Below are positions 14,757 through 23,760 of a stretch of 38,079 nucleotides of DNA, piece after piece. This DNA comes from Betaproteobacteria bacterium (GTDB taxonomy: Bacteria > Pseudomonadota > Gammaproteobacteria > Burkholderiales > SG8-39), in NCBI GenBank assembly GCA_009693335.1, contig SHXK01000008.1, positions 1-38,079 of the forward strand. The letters are read 5' to 3'. A program made the position numbers and the translations under genes. The notes below the pieces were generated by a model. It was not told where the DNA came from. It did no database searches and saw only the letters and a program-made list of their open reading frames with translations. Positions within the stretch are counted from its first letter, which is position 1. Each line of letters starts with the position of its first letter.

Positions 14757-16142
14757 ATGCATTCGACTCTCGTGATCCTGGCCGTTGGTCTTTCCCCCGT
14801 GCTCGTAGGTGAGCACACCCCTAATCTGAAACGTCTGGCCGCGCGCGGTGGGCTGCGACCGCTGCGCACCATAACGCCGGCTGTGACCTGCAGCGTGCAA
14901 TCGACGCTGCTCACCGGGCTGCTGCCTAGCCACCACGGCATCGTAGCGAACGGCTGGTATTTCAGGGACCTGTCGGAGGTTTGGCTGTGGCGGCAGTCGA
15001 ATCGCCTGGTTGCCGGTGAAAAGATCTGGGAAACGGCGCGGGCCCGCAACCCCAAGTTCACCTGTGCCAACATGTTCTGGTGGTACAACATGTACTCCAG
15101 CGCTGACTGGAGCGCCACGCCGCGCCCGATGTATCCGGCCGACGGCAGGAAGATCCCGGACCATTACGCGCATCCTCACGAACTGCACGATGAACTCGAT
15201 GCGAAGCTCGGCCGCTTCCCGCTGTTCAAGTTCTGGGGCCCGCTCACCGACATCTCATCCAGCGAATGGATCGCGCAAGCAAGCTTGCACGTCATGCGTT
15301 CGCGCAATCCCACGCTGACGCTCGCTTATCTGCCGCACCTCGACTACAACCTGCAGCGCTTAGGTCCTGACCTGGACCATCCGCGGATCCGGCAGGACTT
15401 GAGGGAAATCGACGCCGTCTGCGGCTCGCTGATTGACTACGCGACCGCTAGTGAGCGCAATGTGATCGTGGTATCCGAGTACGGGATCACGCCGGTCAGC
15501 GAAGCCGTGCATATCAATCGCGCGCTGCGCAAAGCGGGATTGCTCAAAGTGCGTCCCGAAGAATTCGGTCGTGAGGTTCTCGATGCCGGCGCCAGCACCG
15601 CCTTCGCCGTCGCCGACCACCAGATCGCCCACGTCTACGTCAACGATCGCAGCCGCATCGGCGAAGTGCGCACGCTGCTTGAGAACCTGGACGGTGTTGA
15701 ACGCGTCCTTGACGACGCCGGCAAGCGGAGCGCCGGTCTGGACCATGAGCGCTCTGGTGAACTGGTCGCGATCTCGACAGCCGAGCGCTGGTTCAGCTAT
15801 TACTATTGGCTGGACGATCGCGTGGCGCCCGATTTCGCCCGCACTGTAGACATCCACCGCAAGCCCGGCTATGACCCTGTCGAACTGTTCATCGACCCGC
15901 AGATCCGCTTTCCGATGCTGGCGACCGGATGGCGGCTGGCAAAGCGCAAGCTTGGCCTGCGTACGCTGCTGGACGTCATCTCCCTGGGGGACTCTACGCT
16001 AGTCAAAGGCTCGCACGGACGCGTAACCGACGACCCGCAACATGGGCCACTGGTCATCAGCTCAAAACCCGAGTTCTTACCTACGGGCGCGCTCGAGGCA
16101 ACTGCCTTCAAGCAACTGGTGCTGGATCACGTATTTGCCTGA
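14757..16142 (+). CDS. eboF: EboF, alkaline-phosphatase-superfamily nucleotide pyrophosphatase/phosphodiesterase-like
   Basis: Encodes 461 residues from the ATG at 14757; the longer reading from 14709 overlaps eboA and lacks family character. The superfamily metal and nucleophile motif is TPAVTCSVQSTLLTGLLPSH, with the catalytic Thr or Ser in that segment, followed by HGIVANGWYFRDLSEVW. Later metal-site motifs are YLPHLDYNLQRLG, VVSEYGITPVSEAVH and the terminal KGSHGRVTDD. The segments CANMFWWYNMYSSADWSATP and YPADGRKIPDHYAHP match EboF proteins as remembered. The substrate, presumably a phosphoester or phosphodiester in Ebo metabolism, is unknown. There is no signal peptide, so it is probably cytoplasmic. 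Confidence 0.88.
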   Translation: MHSTLVILAVGLSPVLVGEHTPNLKRLAARGGLRPLRTITPAVTCSVQSTLLTGLLPSHHGIVANGWYFRDLSEVWLWRQSNRLVAGEKIWETARARNPKFTCANMFWWYNMYSSADWSATPRPMYPADGRKIPDHYAHPHELHDELDAKLGRFPLFKFWGPLTDISSSEWIAQASLHVMRSRNPTLTLAYLPHLDYNLQRLGPDLDHPRIRQDLREIDAVCGSLIDYATASERNVIVVSEYGITPVSEAVHINRALRKAGLLKVRPEEFGREVLDAGASTAFAVADHQIAHVYVNDRSRIGEVRTLLENLDGVERVLDDAGKRSAGLDHERSGELVAISTAERWFSYYYWLDDRVAPDFARTVDIHRKPGYDPVELFIDPQIRFPMLATGWRLAKRKLGLRTLLDVISLGDSTLVKGSHGRVTDDPQHGPLVISSKPEFLPTGALEATAFKQLVLDHVFA

Positions 16143-16144
16143 AA

Positions 16145-17368
16145 TCAGACGATCCCGTGAGCCTTCAGCCGTACGAGTTCGTCCGCTGACTTGCCTAGCA
16201 GGTCCTTTAACACTTCCTCGTTGTGCTGTCCCAGCATCGGCGGGGCCAGACGATATTCGACCGGCGTCTCCGACAGCCGTAAAGGGCTGGCGACGAGCGG
16301 CGCTACGCCGCCCAAAGGGTGCGGCATGTCGACGCGCAATTTGCGGTGCTGCACCTGCGGATCCTCGAATACTTCCTGCATGTTGTTGATTGGGCCGCAA
16401 GGCACGCTGGCCGCTTCGAGGATCTCGATCCATTCGCGCTTGCTGCGGGTGCGCATACGCTCGGCAATCAGCGGAATCAGCTCGCCACGGTGGATGATCC
16501 GCTGCGACATGGTCTTGAAGCGCACCTCCTGCGCCAGCGCAGCGGCGCCCGCGGCTTGGCAGAAACGCTCGAACTGCCCATCGTTGCCGATGGCCAGGAT
16601 GAGGTGGCCGTCAGTCGTGGGAAACACTTCGTAGGGCACGACCTGCGGGTGCGCGTTGCCCCAGCGAATCGGGATCTTGTCGGAGCAAAAATAGGACACG
16701 ATCTGGTTGGCGTTGAAAGCGACCATGGTGTCCAGCAGCGCAGCGTCGATGTACTGACCCTGGCCAGTGCGCTCGCGATGGGTGATCGCCGCAAGGATGG
16801 CAACGCTGGCGTACATGCCGGTGAGTACGTCGGTGATGGCGATACCGACTTTCTGCGGGCCGGCCCCCGGCTGGCCGTCGCGCTCGCCGGTGATCGACAT
16901 CAGTCCGCCCATGCCCTGGAAAATGAAATCGTAGCCGGGCCGCGGCGCGTAGGGGCCATCCTGCCCAAAACCGGTGACCGAGCAGTAGATCAAGCCGGGG
17001 TTGGTTTTTTTCAGCTCTTCATAGGAAAGCCCATAGCGCGCCAGCGTCCCAAGCTTGTAGTTTTCGATCAACACCTGGCTCTTTTGCGCCAACTCGCGGG
17101 CAATGGCCTGGCCTTCAGGCTTGGATAGGTCCAGCGTCACCGATTTCTTGTTGCGATTGACCGAGAGGAAATAAGCCGACTCGGTGCTGTCCTTGCCGCT
17201 GCCATCCTTCATCCACGGCGGCCCCCAGCCACGCGTGTCGTCGCCCACGCCGGGGCGTTCGATCTTGATCACTTCAGCGCCAAGGTCGGCGAGGTTCTGC
17301 GCGGCCCACGGTCCGGCGAGTACGCGCGACAGGTCGAGGACGCGGATGTGCGACAGCGGTCCGGCCAT
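16145..17368 (-). CDS. CaiB/BaiF (family III) CoA-transferase
   Basis: A 407-residue enzyme from the ATG at 17368; a TTG at 17386 is a weaker alternative. Family III enzymes move CoA between carboxylic acids through an aspartyl-CoA anhydride. The catalytic Asp is D147 in RPGYDFIFQGMGGLM. Other features are VLDLSRVLAGPWAAQNLADL, LGAEVIKIERPG, QYIDAALLDTM and CGPINNMQEVFEDPQ. Donor and acceptor are unknown. The TctC gene ends 24 bp upstream and is probably co-transcribed, a frequent pairing in Burkholderiales. A fragment nearly identical to bases 16317-16404 of this gene lies at 9633-9720. Confidence 0.94.
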   Translation of the reverse strand: MAGPLSHIRVLDLSRVLAGPWAAQNLADLGAEVIKIERPGVGDDTRGWGPPWMKDGSGKDSTESAYFLSVNRNKKSVTLDLSKPEGQAIARELAQKSQVLIENYKLGTLARYGLSYEELKKTNPGLIYCSVTGFGQDGPYAPRPGYDFIFQGMGGLMSITGERDGQPGAGPQKVGIAITDVLTGMYASVAILAAITHRERTGQGQYIDAALLDTMVAFNANQIVSYFCSDKIPIRWGNAHPQVVPYEVFPTTDGHLILAIGNDGQFERFCQAAGAAALAQEVRFKTMSQRIIHRGELIPLIAERMRTRSKREWIEILEAASVPCGPINNMQEVFEDPQVQHRKLRVDMPHPLGGVAPLVASPLRLSETPVEYRLAPPMLGQHNEEVLKDLLGKSADELVRLKAHGIV

Positions 17369-17392
17369 GACGGATTTTTCAGGCAAAGCGCG

Positions 17393-18376
17393 TCAGTCGA
17401 TTCTCGCGCCGGCGGCGGATACGATCTTGCCCCACTTGGCATGATCGGCCCGCAGCACTGCGGTGAATTCCTCGGGGGTACTGGTCCATAGATCGAAGGA
17501 CTGTGCGCGCACCCGCTGCCGCATGTCCGGCGCACGCAGCGCTTCGATGATCTTCTGGTTGAGTTTCAGTAGCACCGGTTTTGGTATCCCGGCCGGCCCG
17601 ACGATGCCGAACCACAGCTCGCTGCCCGCTTCGTGGTAACCCGCCACGCCCGCTTCGCCCATGGTGGGAACCTCGGGCACATACGGCGAGCGCTTGGCGC
17701 TGGTGACCGCGAGGGCACGCACCCGTCCTGCACGCATTTGCGGGATGCTGGTAATGAGAACGTCGAACATGCAGGTGATGTTGCCGGCGAGCAGGTCGAT
17801 CATGGCGGGCCCTGATCCCTTGTAGGGAACGTGCTCCATGGGCGCCTTGGTAAGGACTTTGAGCAATTCGCCCGATAGGTGGTTGGACGAACCGTTGCCA
17901 GCCGAACCAAAAGTCACCTTGCCTGGATGGGCCTTGGCGTAGTCGATCAGTTCAGCCAGCGATTTGACGGGGACATTGGAGTTCACCACCAGCACATTGA
18001 CGTAGGACACCACCAGGGCAATGGGAGTGAAATCCTTAAGCGTGTCGTGCGGCAGTTTCTTGCCGTAGATGTGCGGATTGATCGCATGGCTGCCGGTGGT
18101 GGCGAGTCCGATGGTGTAACCGTCCGGGGCGGATTTCGCGATCCGGTCGCTGCCGATGGAGGCGCCAGCGCCGCCGACGTTTTCGACCACCACCGGCTGT
18201 CCCAGTAATTCCGAGAGCTTGGCCGCCAGCGGTCGGGAGAAAGCGTCGGTGGAACCGCCTGGCGGGAACGGCACGATCCAGCGCAGGGGCTTGGAGGGGT
18301 AGGCTTGGGCATGGGCGGTAAAAGAAAATGCCAGGCAAAGTGAGAACGCAATGGCAATACAGGACCCCGGTTTCAT
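17393..18376 (-). CDS. Tripartite tricarboxylate transporter substrate-binding protein (TctC/Bug family)
   Basis: A 327-residue periplasmic binding protein from the ATG at 18376, which has GGGGAG seven bases upstream. Extending the frame to 18982 would run through the antisense of the SDR gene and is rejected. The signal peptide covers residues 1-25 (MKPGSCIAIAFSLCLAFSFT). Bug hallmarks are YPSKPLRWIVPFPPGGSTDA, FGSAGNGSSNHLSGELLK and EHVPYKGSGPAMIDLLAG. It presumably captures the acid later handled by the CaiB enzyme encoded just downstream; this is inferred from position only. No membrane subunits are present. Confidence 0.94.
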   Translation of the reverse strand: MKPGSCIAIAFSLCLAFSFTAHAQAYPSKPLRWIVPFPPGGSTDAFSRPLAAKLSELLGQPVVVENVGGAGASIGSDRIAKSAPDGYTIGLATTGSHAINPHIYGKKLPHDTLKDFTPIALVVSYVNVLVVNSNVPVKSLAELIDYAKAHPGKVTFGSAGNGSSNHLSGELLKVLTKAPMEHVPYKGSGPAMIDLLAGNITCMFDVLITSIPQMRAGRVRALAVTSAKRSPYVPEVPTMGEAGVAGYHEAGSELWFGIVGPAGIPKPVLLKLNQKIIEALRAPDMRQRVRAQSFDLWTSTPEEFTAVLRADHAKWGKIVSAAGARID

Positions 18377-18414
18377 TGCTTGCTCCCCTTCATCAAAGCT
18401 GGTGTAGCCAAGGA

Positions 18415-19320
18415 CTAAATCGGATCCCAGGAGAAAACGTCCTGCGAACGGTCCAGGGCATAAAACTGCGCCCGCATGGCGGGTATGGCCTGCTCGGCGA
18501 TGGTTTGCGCGGTCCAGCCCTCCGCCCTGTGCACCGAGCGCAGCGGACGGTTCTGCGACATGAGGAATAGTTCGTTGGCGCGCACCGCGAAAATCTGCCC
18601 GCTCACCTCTTGTGAGGTGTCGCTGGCGAGATAGACCGCCAGCGGTGCGATTTTGGCGGTTTGCATGCGCTTCAACTTCTCCACGCGCGCCTGCTGCTCG
18701 GGCGTTTCGGCCGGAATCGTGCCGATCATGCGGCTCCAGGCGAAGGGCGCGATGCAGTTGGAGGTCACCTGGTACCTGGCCATGTCCATCGCCATCGACT
18801 TCGATAGCGCGGCGATGCCCAGTTTGGCCGCTGCATAGTTCGCCTGGCCGAAATTGCCGATCAAGCCCGAAGTCGACGTCATGTTGATGTAACGGCCCGA
18901 ATTCTGGCTCTTGAAATAGGGTGCTGCAGCGCGCGAGACGTAGAAAGTGCCGTTCAGGTGTACGTCGATGACCGCTTTCCATTCCTCGACCGACATATTG
19001 AAGAAGAAGCGGTCGCGCAGGATGCCGGCGTTGTTGACCACCACATCGATCCTGCCGAATGCATCAATCGCGGTTTTGACGATGCGGTTCGCGCTCTCCC
19101 ACTCGGCCACGCTGTCGGTATTGGCGACGGCGGCGCCACCTTGCGCTTTGATCTCCTCTACTACTTTCTGTGCCGGGCCAGCATCTTTGCCTTCCCCCGC
19201 GACCGAGGCGCCGATGTCGTTAACCACGACTTTAGCGCCATGCACGGCCATGGCCAGCGCGAAATCACGACCTATGCCGCCTCCAGCGCCGGTGACGACG
19301 ACTACTTTGTTTTTGAGCAT
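18415..19320 (-). CDS. Short-chain dehydrogenase/reductase, 3-hydroxyacyl-CoA dehydrogenase-like (MFE-2 type)
   Basis: A 301-residue classical SDR. The cofactor motif is VVTGAGGGIGRDFALAMA, and NNAGILRDRFF is the structural NNAG. The catalytic triad segment has S in NMTSTSGLIGNFG and Y/K in QANYAAAKLG. VVVNDIG after the second strand suggests NAD preference. The sequence style, including VAGEGKDAGPAQKVVEEIKA, resembles the (3R)-hydroxyacyl-CoA dehydrogenase unit of peroxisomal multifunctional enzyme type 2. A tail of about 60 residues follows the core. It lies between a TctC and a class II aldolase gene on the same strand, suggesting a shared catabolic role. Confidence 0.9.
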   Translation of the reverse strand: MLKNKVVVVTGAGGGIGRDFALAMAVHGAKVVVNDIGASVAGEGKDAGPAQKVVEEIKAQGGAAVANTDSVAEWESANRIVKTAIDAFGRIDVVVNNAGILRDRFFFNMSVEEWKAVIDVHLNGTFYVSRAAAPYFKSQNSGRYINMTSTSGLIGNFGQANYAAAKLGIAALSKSMAMDMARYQVTSNCIAPFAWSRMIGTIPAETPEQQARVEKLKRMQTAKIAPLAVYLASDTSQEVSGQIFAVRANELFLMSQNRPLRSVHRAEGWTAQTIAEQAIPAMRAQFYALDRSQDVFSWDPI

Positions 19321-19344
19321 GGCAAGGTCTTTATCCGAGAAGAA

Positions 19345-20124
19345 CTACTGTCTGAAACCAGGATCTCTGCGGTCCAGCATCCTCAACATGGCGGGCCATT
19401 CGAGCTCGGTGATGTTGCGGCGCTGGCCGGGTTTGTAGCGCTCGTTGGTGAGTCGCACGGTTTGCGGCGCGGGATGGTTGAGTTCGGTGTTGCAGGCCAT
19501 GGCCATCGTCTGCGCCTGACAAGCCTTCTCCAGCCAATGCATGGTGACAAAGGCCTCGCACACGGTGCGCCCTGCGGTGAGCAGGCCGTGGTTGCGCAGG
19601 ATCATCGCCGCTCCGGTTCCCAAGTCGCGCACCAGACGCTGCTGCTCGTCCAGATCCACCGCCGGGCCTTCGTAGTCGTGGTAGCCGATCTGGCCAAAGA
19701 ACATGGCGTTCTGCGTCAGCGGCAGCAGGCCGCACTTGAGGGCGGACACCGCCATGCCAGCGGGCGAGTGGGTATGGATCACGCAATCCACGTCATGGCG
19801 CGCTTTATGGACCGCGCTGTGGATGACGAAGCCGGCCAGGTTGACGCCGCAGCCGGTGCCGGAGTCGAGCACCAGTTTGCCGTCGAAATCAATTTTCACC
19901 AAACTGGATGCGGTGACTTCCTCGTAGGCGTAACCGTAGGGATTGATCAGGAAATGGCCGTCCTCGTCCGGCACTCGGCCCGAAATATGGTTGTAGACCA
20001 GATCGTTCATGCCGAAGAGGGCCACTAGCCGGTAGCAGGCGGCCACGTCCACCCGCATCGCCCATTCTTGCGGGCTGACTTTGCTTTGCAAGGAAATGGC
20101 TTGCGCCTGCGAAAGATCGCTCAT
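19345..20124 (-). CDS. Class II aldolase/adducin family protein
   Basis: Encodes 259 residues from the ATG at 20124, with CCGGAGG six bases upstream; the reading to 20157 is not preferred. Zinc ligands are expected in CVIHTHSPAGMAVSAL and later in MILRNHGLLTAG. NHISGRVPDEDGHFLINPYG is the typical N-terminal loop. Members act as sugar-phosphate aldolases, epimerases or decarboxylases on acid sugars, while many in betaproteobacteria have no assigned substrate. A second paralogue lies at the right edge of the window. It is divergent from etfB. Confidence 0.9.
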   Translation of the reverse strand: MSDLSQAQAISLQSKVSPQEWAMRVDVAACYRLVALFGMNDLVYNHISGRVPDEDGHFLINPYGYAYEEVTASSLVKIDFDGKLVLDSGTGCGVNLAGFVIHSAVHKARHDVDCVIHTHSPAGMAVSALKCGLLPLTQNAMFFGQIGYHDYEGPAVDLDEQQRLVRDLGTGAAMILRNHGLLTAGRTVCEAFVTMHWLEKACQAQTMAMACNTELNHPAPQTVRLTNERYKPGQRRNITELEWPAMLRMLDRRDPGFRQ

Positions 20125-20164
20125 CTGTAGCCTCCGGTGATGTGGGCATTGTCGCATGCCGGGC

Positions 20165-20170
20165 TATAAT
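20165..20170 (+). promoter_or_regulatory. Consensus -10 box upstream of etfBA
   Basis: TATAAT occurs at 20165-20170, 45 bp before the etfB ATG, in the 90-bp gap between divergent genes. No convincing -35 hexamer lies 16-18 bp further upstream, so only the -10 is called. Confidence 0.45.
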
Positions 20171-20214
20171 CCGACGCTCGAAAACTCTCCGATGAATTTT
20201 CCCGCCCGGCTTCC

Positions 20215-20964
20215 ATGAAAGTTCTGGTCAGCGTCAAACGCGTCGTCGATTACAACGTCAAAGTACGCCTCAAGGCGGATGGCAGCGGCGTCGAGACCGC
20301 CAACGTCAAGATGTCGATGAATCCCTTTGACGAAATCGCTTTGGAGGAAGCGGTGCGGCTGAAGGAAGCCGGCATCGCCACCGAAATCCTCGCCGTGTCC
20401 TGCGGCGTACTGGCCTGCCAGGAGACGCTGAGGACAGCGCTGGCGATCGGGGCGGACCGCGCGATCCTGGTGGAGAGCAACGAGGAGTTGCAGCCTCTTG
20501 CGGTGGCCAAGCTATTGCAATCCATCTGTCAAAAAGAATTGCCCCAACTGGTCATCTTGGGCAAGCAGGCCATCGACGACGATGCCAACCAGACCGGACA
20601 GATGCTGGCGGCGCTGCTGGGCTGGCCCCAGGCGACGTTTGCTTCGAAACTGAAGATCGCGGACGGCAAGGCGCAGGTGACGCGGGAAGTGGACGGCGGC
20701 CTGGAGACGATTTCGATCAAGCTGCCAGCGATTGTCACCACCGACCTGCGTCTGAATGAACCGCGCTATGTGACGCTGCCCAACATCATGAAGGCGAAGA
20801 AAAAACCGCTCGACAATTTCAAGCCCGAGGCACTCGGCGTAGACGTGGCGCCACGCTTGCAGACCTTGAAGGTGGTCGAGCCCGCCAAGCGCAAAGCGGG
20901 CGTCAAGCTGCCCGATGCAAAAGCGCTGGTGGACAAGCTGCGCAACGAAGCCAAGGTGATCTGA
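20215..20964 (+). CDS. etfB: Electron transfer flavoprotein beta subunit
   Basis: A 249-residue protein starting [18 protein letters not shown], the canonical ETF-beta opening. It continues with [18 protein letters not shown] and [20 protein letters not shown], the latter being the signature around the AMP-binding region. With the alpha subunit it accepts electrons from acyl-CoA dehydrogenases and passes them to ETF-quinone oxidoreductase. Length is normal. The etfA ATG follows two bases after the stop, so the pair is co-translated. Confidence 0.97.
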   Translation: MKVLVSVKRVVDYNVKVRLKADGSGVETANVKMSMNPFDEIALEEAVRLKEAGIATEILAVSCGVLACQETLRTALAIGADRAILVESNEELQPLAVAKLLQSICQKELPQLVILGKQAIDDDANQTGQMLAALLGWPQATFASKLKIADGKAQVTREVDGGLETISIKLPAIVTTDLRLNEPRYVTLPNIMKAKKKPLDNFKPEALGVDVAPRLQTLKVVEPAKRKAGVKLPDAKALVDKLRNEAKVI

Positions 20965-20966
20965 TC

Positions 20967-21902
20967 ATGGCCCTCCTGGTGATCGCAGAGCACGACCACG
21001 GCACGCTCAAAGCGGCCACCCTCAACACGGTGGCGGCAGCGCAGCAGATCGGCGGCGAAATACATGTGCTGGTCGCCGGGCACCTTGCCGACGGCGCGGC
21101 CAAGGCTGCTGCGCAGATCGCCGGCGTTGCCAAGGTGTTGAACGCGGAAGCACCGCATCTGGGCGAATTTCTCGCCGAGAACATTGCCGCGCTGGTGGTT
21201 ACGATCGCCAGGAACTACAGCCACATCCTCGCGCCTGCGACCTCCAACGGTAAGGACGTGACGCCGCGCATCGCCGCGCTGCTTGATGTACAGCAGATCT
21301 CCGAGATCATCGCTGTCGAATCGCCGGATACCTTCGTGCGGCCGATTTACGCGGGCAATGCGCTCGCCACGGTCAAGTCGAAAGACGCGATCAAGGTGAT
21401 CACTGTGCGCACCACGGGATTCGACGCAGCCCCCGCCACCGGCGGCAATGCTCCCATCGAGCCTCTCACGCCGCCCGCAGACAGCGGGCTCTCCAGCTTC
21501 GTCAGCCGCGAAGTCTCCAAGTCGGAACGACCCGAGCTTGCCGCCGCGAAAATCGTGGTTTCGGGCGGGCGCGGCATGGGCTCGGGCGAGAACTTCAAGC
21601 TCCTCGAACCCTTGGCAGACATGCTGAATGCCGCCATGGGCGCCTCACGCGCGGCAGTGGACGCCGGTTTCGTGCCGAATGACTGGCAGGTCGGGCAGAC
21701 CGGCAAGATTGTCGCGCCGGAGCTCTATATCGCTGTCGGTATCTCCGGCGCCATCCAGCACCTGGCCGGGATGAAAGATAGCCGTGTCATCGTGGCGATC
21801 AACAAGGACGAGGAGGCACCGATCTTTCAGGTGGCTGACTACGGCATCGTGGGCGACCTGTTCAAGGTGGTGCCTGAGTTGATCGAGGAACTGAAAAAAT
21901 AG
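20967..21902 (+). CDS. etfA: Electron transfer flavoprotein alpha subunit
   Basis: A 311-residue protein. The N-terminal domain has [20 protein letters not shown]. The C-terminal FAD domain has [40 protein letters not shown] and [20 protein letters not shown], all diagnostic. FAD in this subunit carries electrons from several dehydrogenases, two of which (7670-8827 and 21915-23720) are encoded in the window. The next gene starts 12 bp downstream, after a G-rich segment ending in AGAAG. Confidence 0.97.
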   Translation: MALLVIAEHDHGTLKAATLNTVAAAQQIGGEIHVLVAGHLADGAAKAAAQIAGVAKVLNAEAPHLGEFLAENIAALVVTIARNYSHILAPATSNGKDVTPRIAALLDVQQISEIIAVESPDTFVRPIYAGNALATVKSKDAIKVITVRTTGFDAAPATGGNAPIEPLTPPADSGLSSFVSREVSKSERPELAAAKIVVSGGRGMGSGENFKLLEPLADMLNAAMGASRAAVDAGFVPNDWQVGQTGKIVAPELYIAVGISGAIQHLAGMKDSRVIVAINKDEEAPIFQVADYGIVGDLFKVVPELIEELKK

Positions 21903-21914
21903 GGGGGGTAGAAG

Positions 21915-23720
21915 ATGAGCGTGTACGTAGCTCCCTTGAAGGACATGCGGTTTGTGCTCAACGAACTGGCCGGTTTGGACGAGCTCAGCAAGCTGCCCGG
22001 CTATCAGGATGCGACGCCGGACACGGCCAATGCTATCCTACAGGAAGCCTCGAAGTTCGCAACGGAAGTACTTGATCCATTGAACTATTCAGGAGATCAA
22101 GAGGGCTCTAAATGGCGTGACGGCGCGGTCACCACCCCGACAGGATTCAAAGCAGCCTACCAGCTCTACTGTGAGGGGGGCTGGAGTGCACTATCGCTCG
22201 ATCCGGAGTGGGGGGGTCAAGGATTGCCCAAGCTGCTATCGACCCCGGTCAGCGAAATGATGACCTCGGCGAACATGTCGTTTTCGCTGTGCCCGATGCT
22301 CACACAAGGCGCGATCGAGGCGATGCTCCTCTCGGGCAGTGAGCAGCTGAAGAAAGTCTTCCTGCCCAGGATGTTTGACGGTCGCTGGACCGGGACCATG
22401 AATCTCACCGAGCCGCAGGCGGGCTCGGACCTGGCACTGGTGCGCACGAAAGCGGTGCCCGCATCTGATCCAACTCTGGGAGATCACTACCGCATCAGCG
22501 GCCAGAAGATCTTTATCACCTTTGGCGAGCACGACCTGACAGAGAACATCGTGCACCTGGTACTGGCGCGCACGCCGGATGCGCCGGAAGGGGTGAAGGG
22601 GATTTCGTTGTTCATCGTGCCGAAGTTCCTGGTGCAAGCGGATGGCTCGCTAGGCGCACGCAACCAGGCCACCTGCGCGTCGATCGAACATAAGCTGGGC
22701 ATCCACGCCAGCCCGACCGCGGTGATGGTGTTCGAGAATGCGATCGGCTATCTGCTAGGGGAGGAAAACAAGGGACTCTCCTACATGTTCATCATGATGA
22801 ATGCGGCGCGCTTTGCTGTCGGTCTGGAGGGCGTGTCGATCGCCGAGCGCGCGTTTCAGCGGGCGCTGGCCTATGCCAAGGATCGCGTGCAAGGACGAGA
22901 TCTGCTGGGCGGGGCCAAGGCCGTGCCTATCATCCGTCACCCTGACGTGCGGCGCATGCTGATGCTGATGAAATCGCAGACCGAAGCGATGCGCGCGCTG
23001 GCCTACGTGGTTTCTGCTGCCGTTGATTTTTCCAGCAGAACTGAAAAGACAGAGGAACGCCAGCGACTGCAGGCCTTCGTTGACCTGATGATCCCCGTGG
23101 TAAAGGGCTGGAGCACCGAGACCGGCATCGAGGTGGCTTCGCTGGGCGTACAGGTGCACGGCGGCATGGGTTTCATCGAGGAAACCGGCGCTGCGCAACA
23201 CCTGCGTGATGCGCGCATCACCACTATCTATGAAGGCACGACCGGTATTCAGGCCAATGACCTGGTCGGCCGCAAAATTGCGCGCGAAGGCGGCGTCACG
23301 GTCAAGGAATGGCTTGCGGTCTTGAGGAAAATTGATCTCGACCTCGCCATTTCAGGAAATTCGGATATCCAGGCAATCCGTAGCCGTCTGGCGGCTGGCG
23401 CCCAGGCTGTCTCGGTATGCGTGGACTTCATCCTCGCCACTGCGGGCAAAGATCCCAATGCCGCGTTCGCCGGCGCCGTACCTTTCCTCAAGCTGATGGG
23501 CATTGTCGCCGGTGGCTGGCAGATGGCGCGCGCCGCCCTGGTCGCGGAAAAGAAGATTGCCTCGAATGACGCCGACCAGCTGTTCTACGCCGCAAAAATC
23601 ACCACCGCGCGTTTCTTCAGCGACCACGTGCTGTCGCAGGCGCCTGGTCTTGCTGCCACCGTGGTCAGCGGCGCCGCTGCGGTGATGGCGCTAACCGAGG
23701 ATCAGTTCCTGTCTGCCTGA
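21915..23720 (+). CDS. Acyl-CoA dehydrogenase, long form (DmdC/AidB-like, about 600 aa)
   Basis: A 601-residue enzyme with an N-terminal cap, the central acyl-CoA dehydrogenase fold and a C-terminal extension (about 470-601). Motifs are MNLTEPQAGSDLALVRTKAV, ISGQKIFITFGEHDLTEN, VQVHGGMGFIEETGAAQHLR and TTIYEGTTGIQANDLVGRKI, with the catalytic glutamate at about E440. The long form resembles 3-methylmercaptopropionyl-CoA dehydrogenase (DmdC) and other broad medium-chain enzymes. DMSP metabolism is possible but not shown, as no dmdA is present. It is the third gene of the etfBA operon, so its electron acceptor is encoded with it. Confidence 0.95.
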   Translation: MSVYVAPLKDMRFVLNELAGLDELSKLPGYQDATPDTANAILQEASKFATEVLDPLNYSGDQEGSKWRDGAVTTPTGFKAAYQLYCEGGWSALSLDPEWGGQGLPKLLSTPVSEMMTSANMSFSLCPMLTQGAIEAMLLSGSEQLKKVFLPRMFDGRWTGTMNLTEPQAGSDLALVRTKAVPASDPTLGDHYRISGQKIFITFGEHDLTENIVHLVLARTPDAPEGVKGISLFIVPKFLVQADGSLGARNQATCASIEHKLGIHASPTAVMVFENAIGYLLGEENKGLSYMFIMMNAARFAVGLEGVSIAERAFQRALAYAKDRVQGRDLLGGAKAVPIIRHPDVRRMLMLMKSQTEAMRALAYVVSAAVDFSSRTEKTEERQRLQAFVDLMIPVVKGWSTETGIEVASLGVQVHGGMGFIEETGAAQHLRDARITTIYEGTTGIQANDLVGRKIAREGGVTVKEWLAVLRKIDLDLAISGNSDIQAIRSRLAAGAQAVSVCVDFILATAGKDPNAAFAGAVPFLKLMGIVAGGWQMARAALVAEKKIASNDADQLFYAAKITTARFFSDHVLSQAPGLAATVVSGAAAVMALTEDQFLSA

Positions 23721-23752
23721 TGCCCATCCGGCTGGGCAGGCCCGGATTTTCA
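23721..23752 (+). terminator. Candidate terminator between convergent genes
   Basis: TGCCCA (23721-23726) and TGGGCA (23733-23738) pair around a 6-base loop directly after the dehydrogenase stop, followed by a short ATTTTC. The U-tract is weak, so it may be only a hairpin. It occupies most of the 40-bp gap between two convergent operons. Confidence 0.4.
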
Positions 23753-23760
23753 CTGCCTTG

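Noticed and set aside
17393-18982. 529-codon reading that would make a long N-terminal extension of the second TctC protein
   Set aside because: The extra part is antisense to the SDR gene, and a signal peptide with a good ribosome site starts at 18376.
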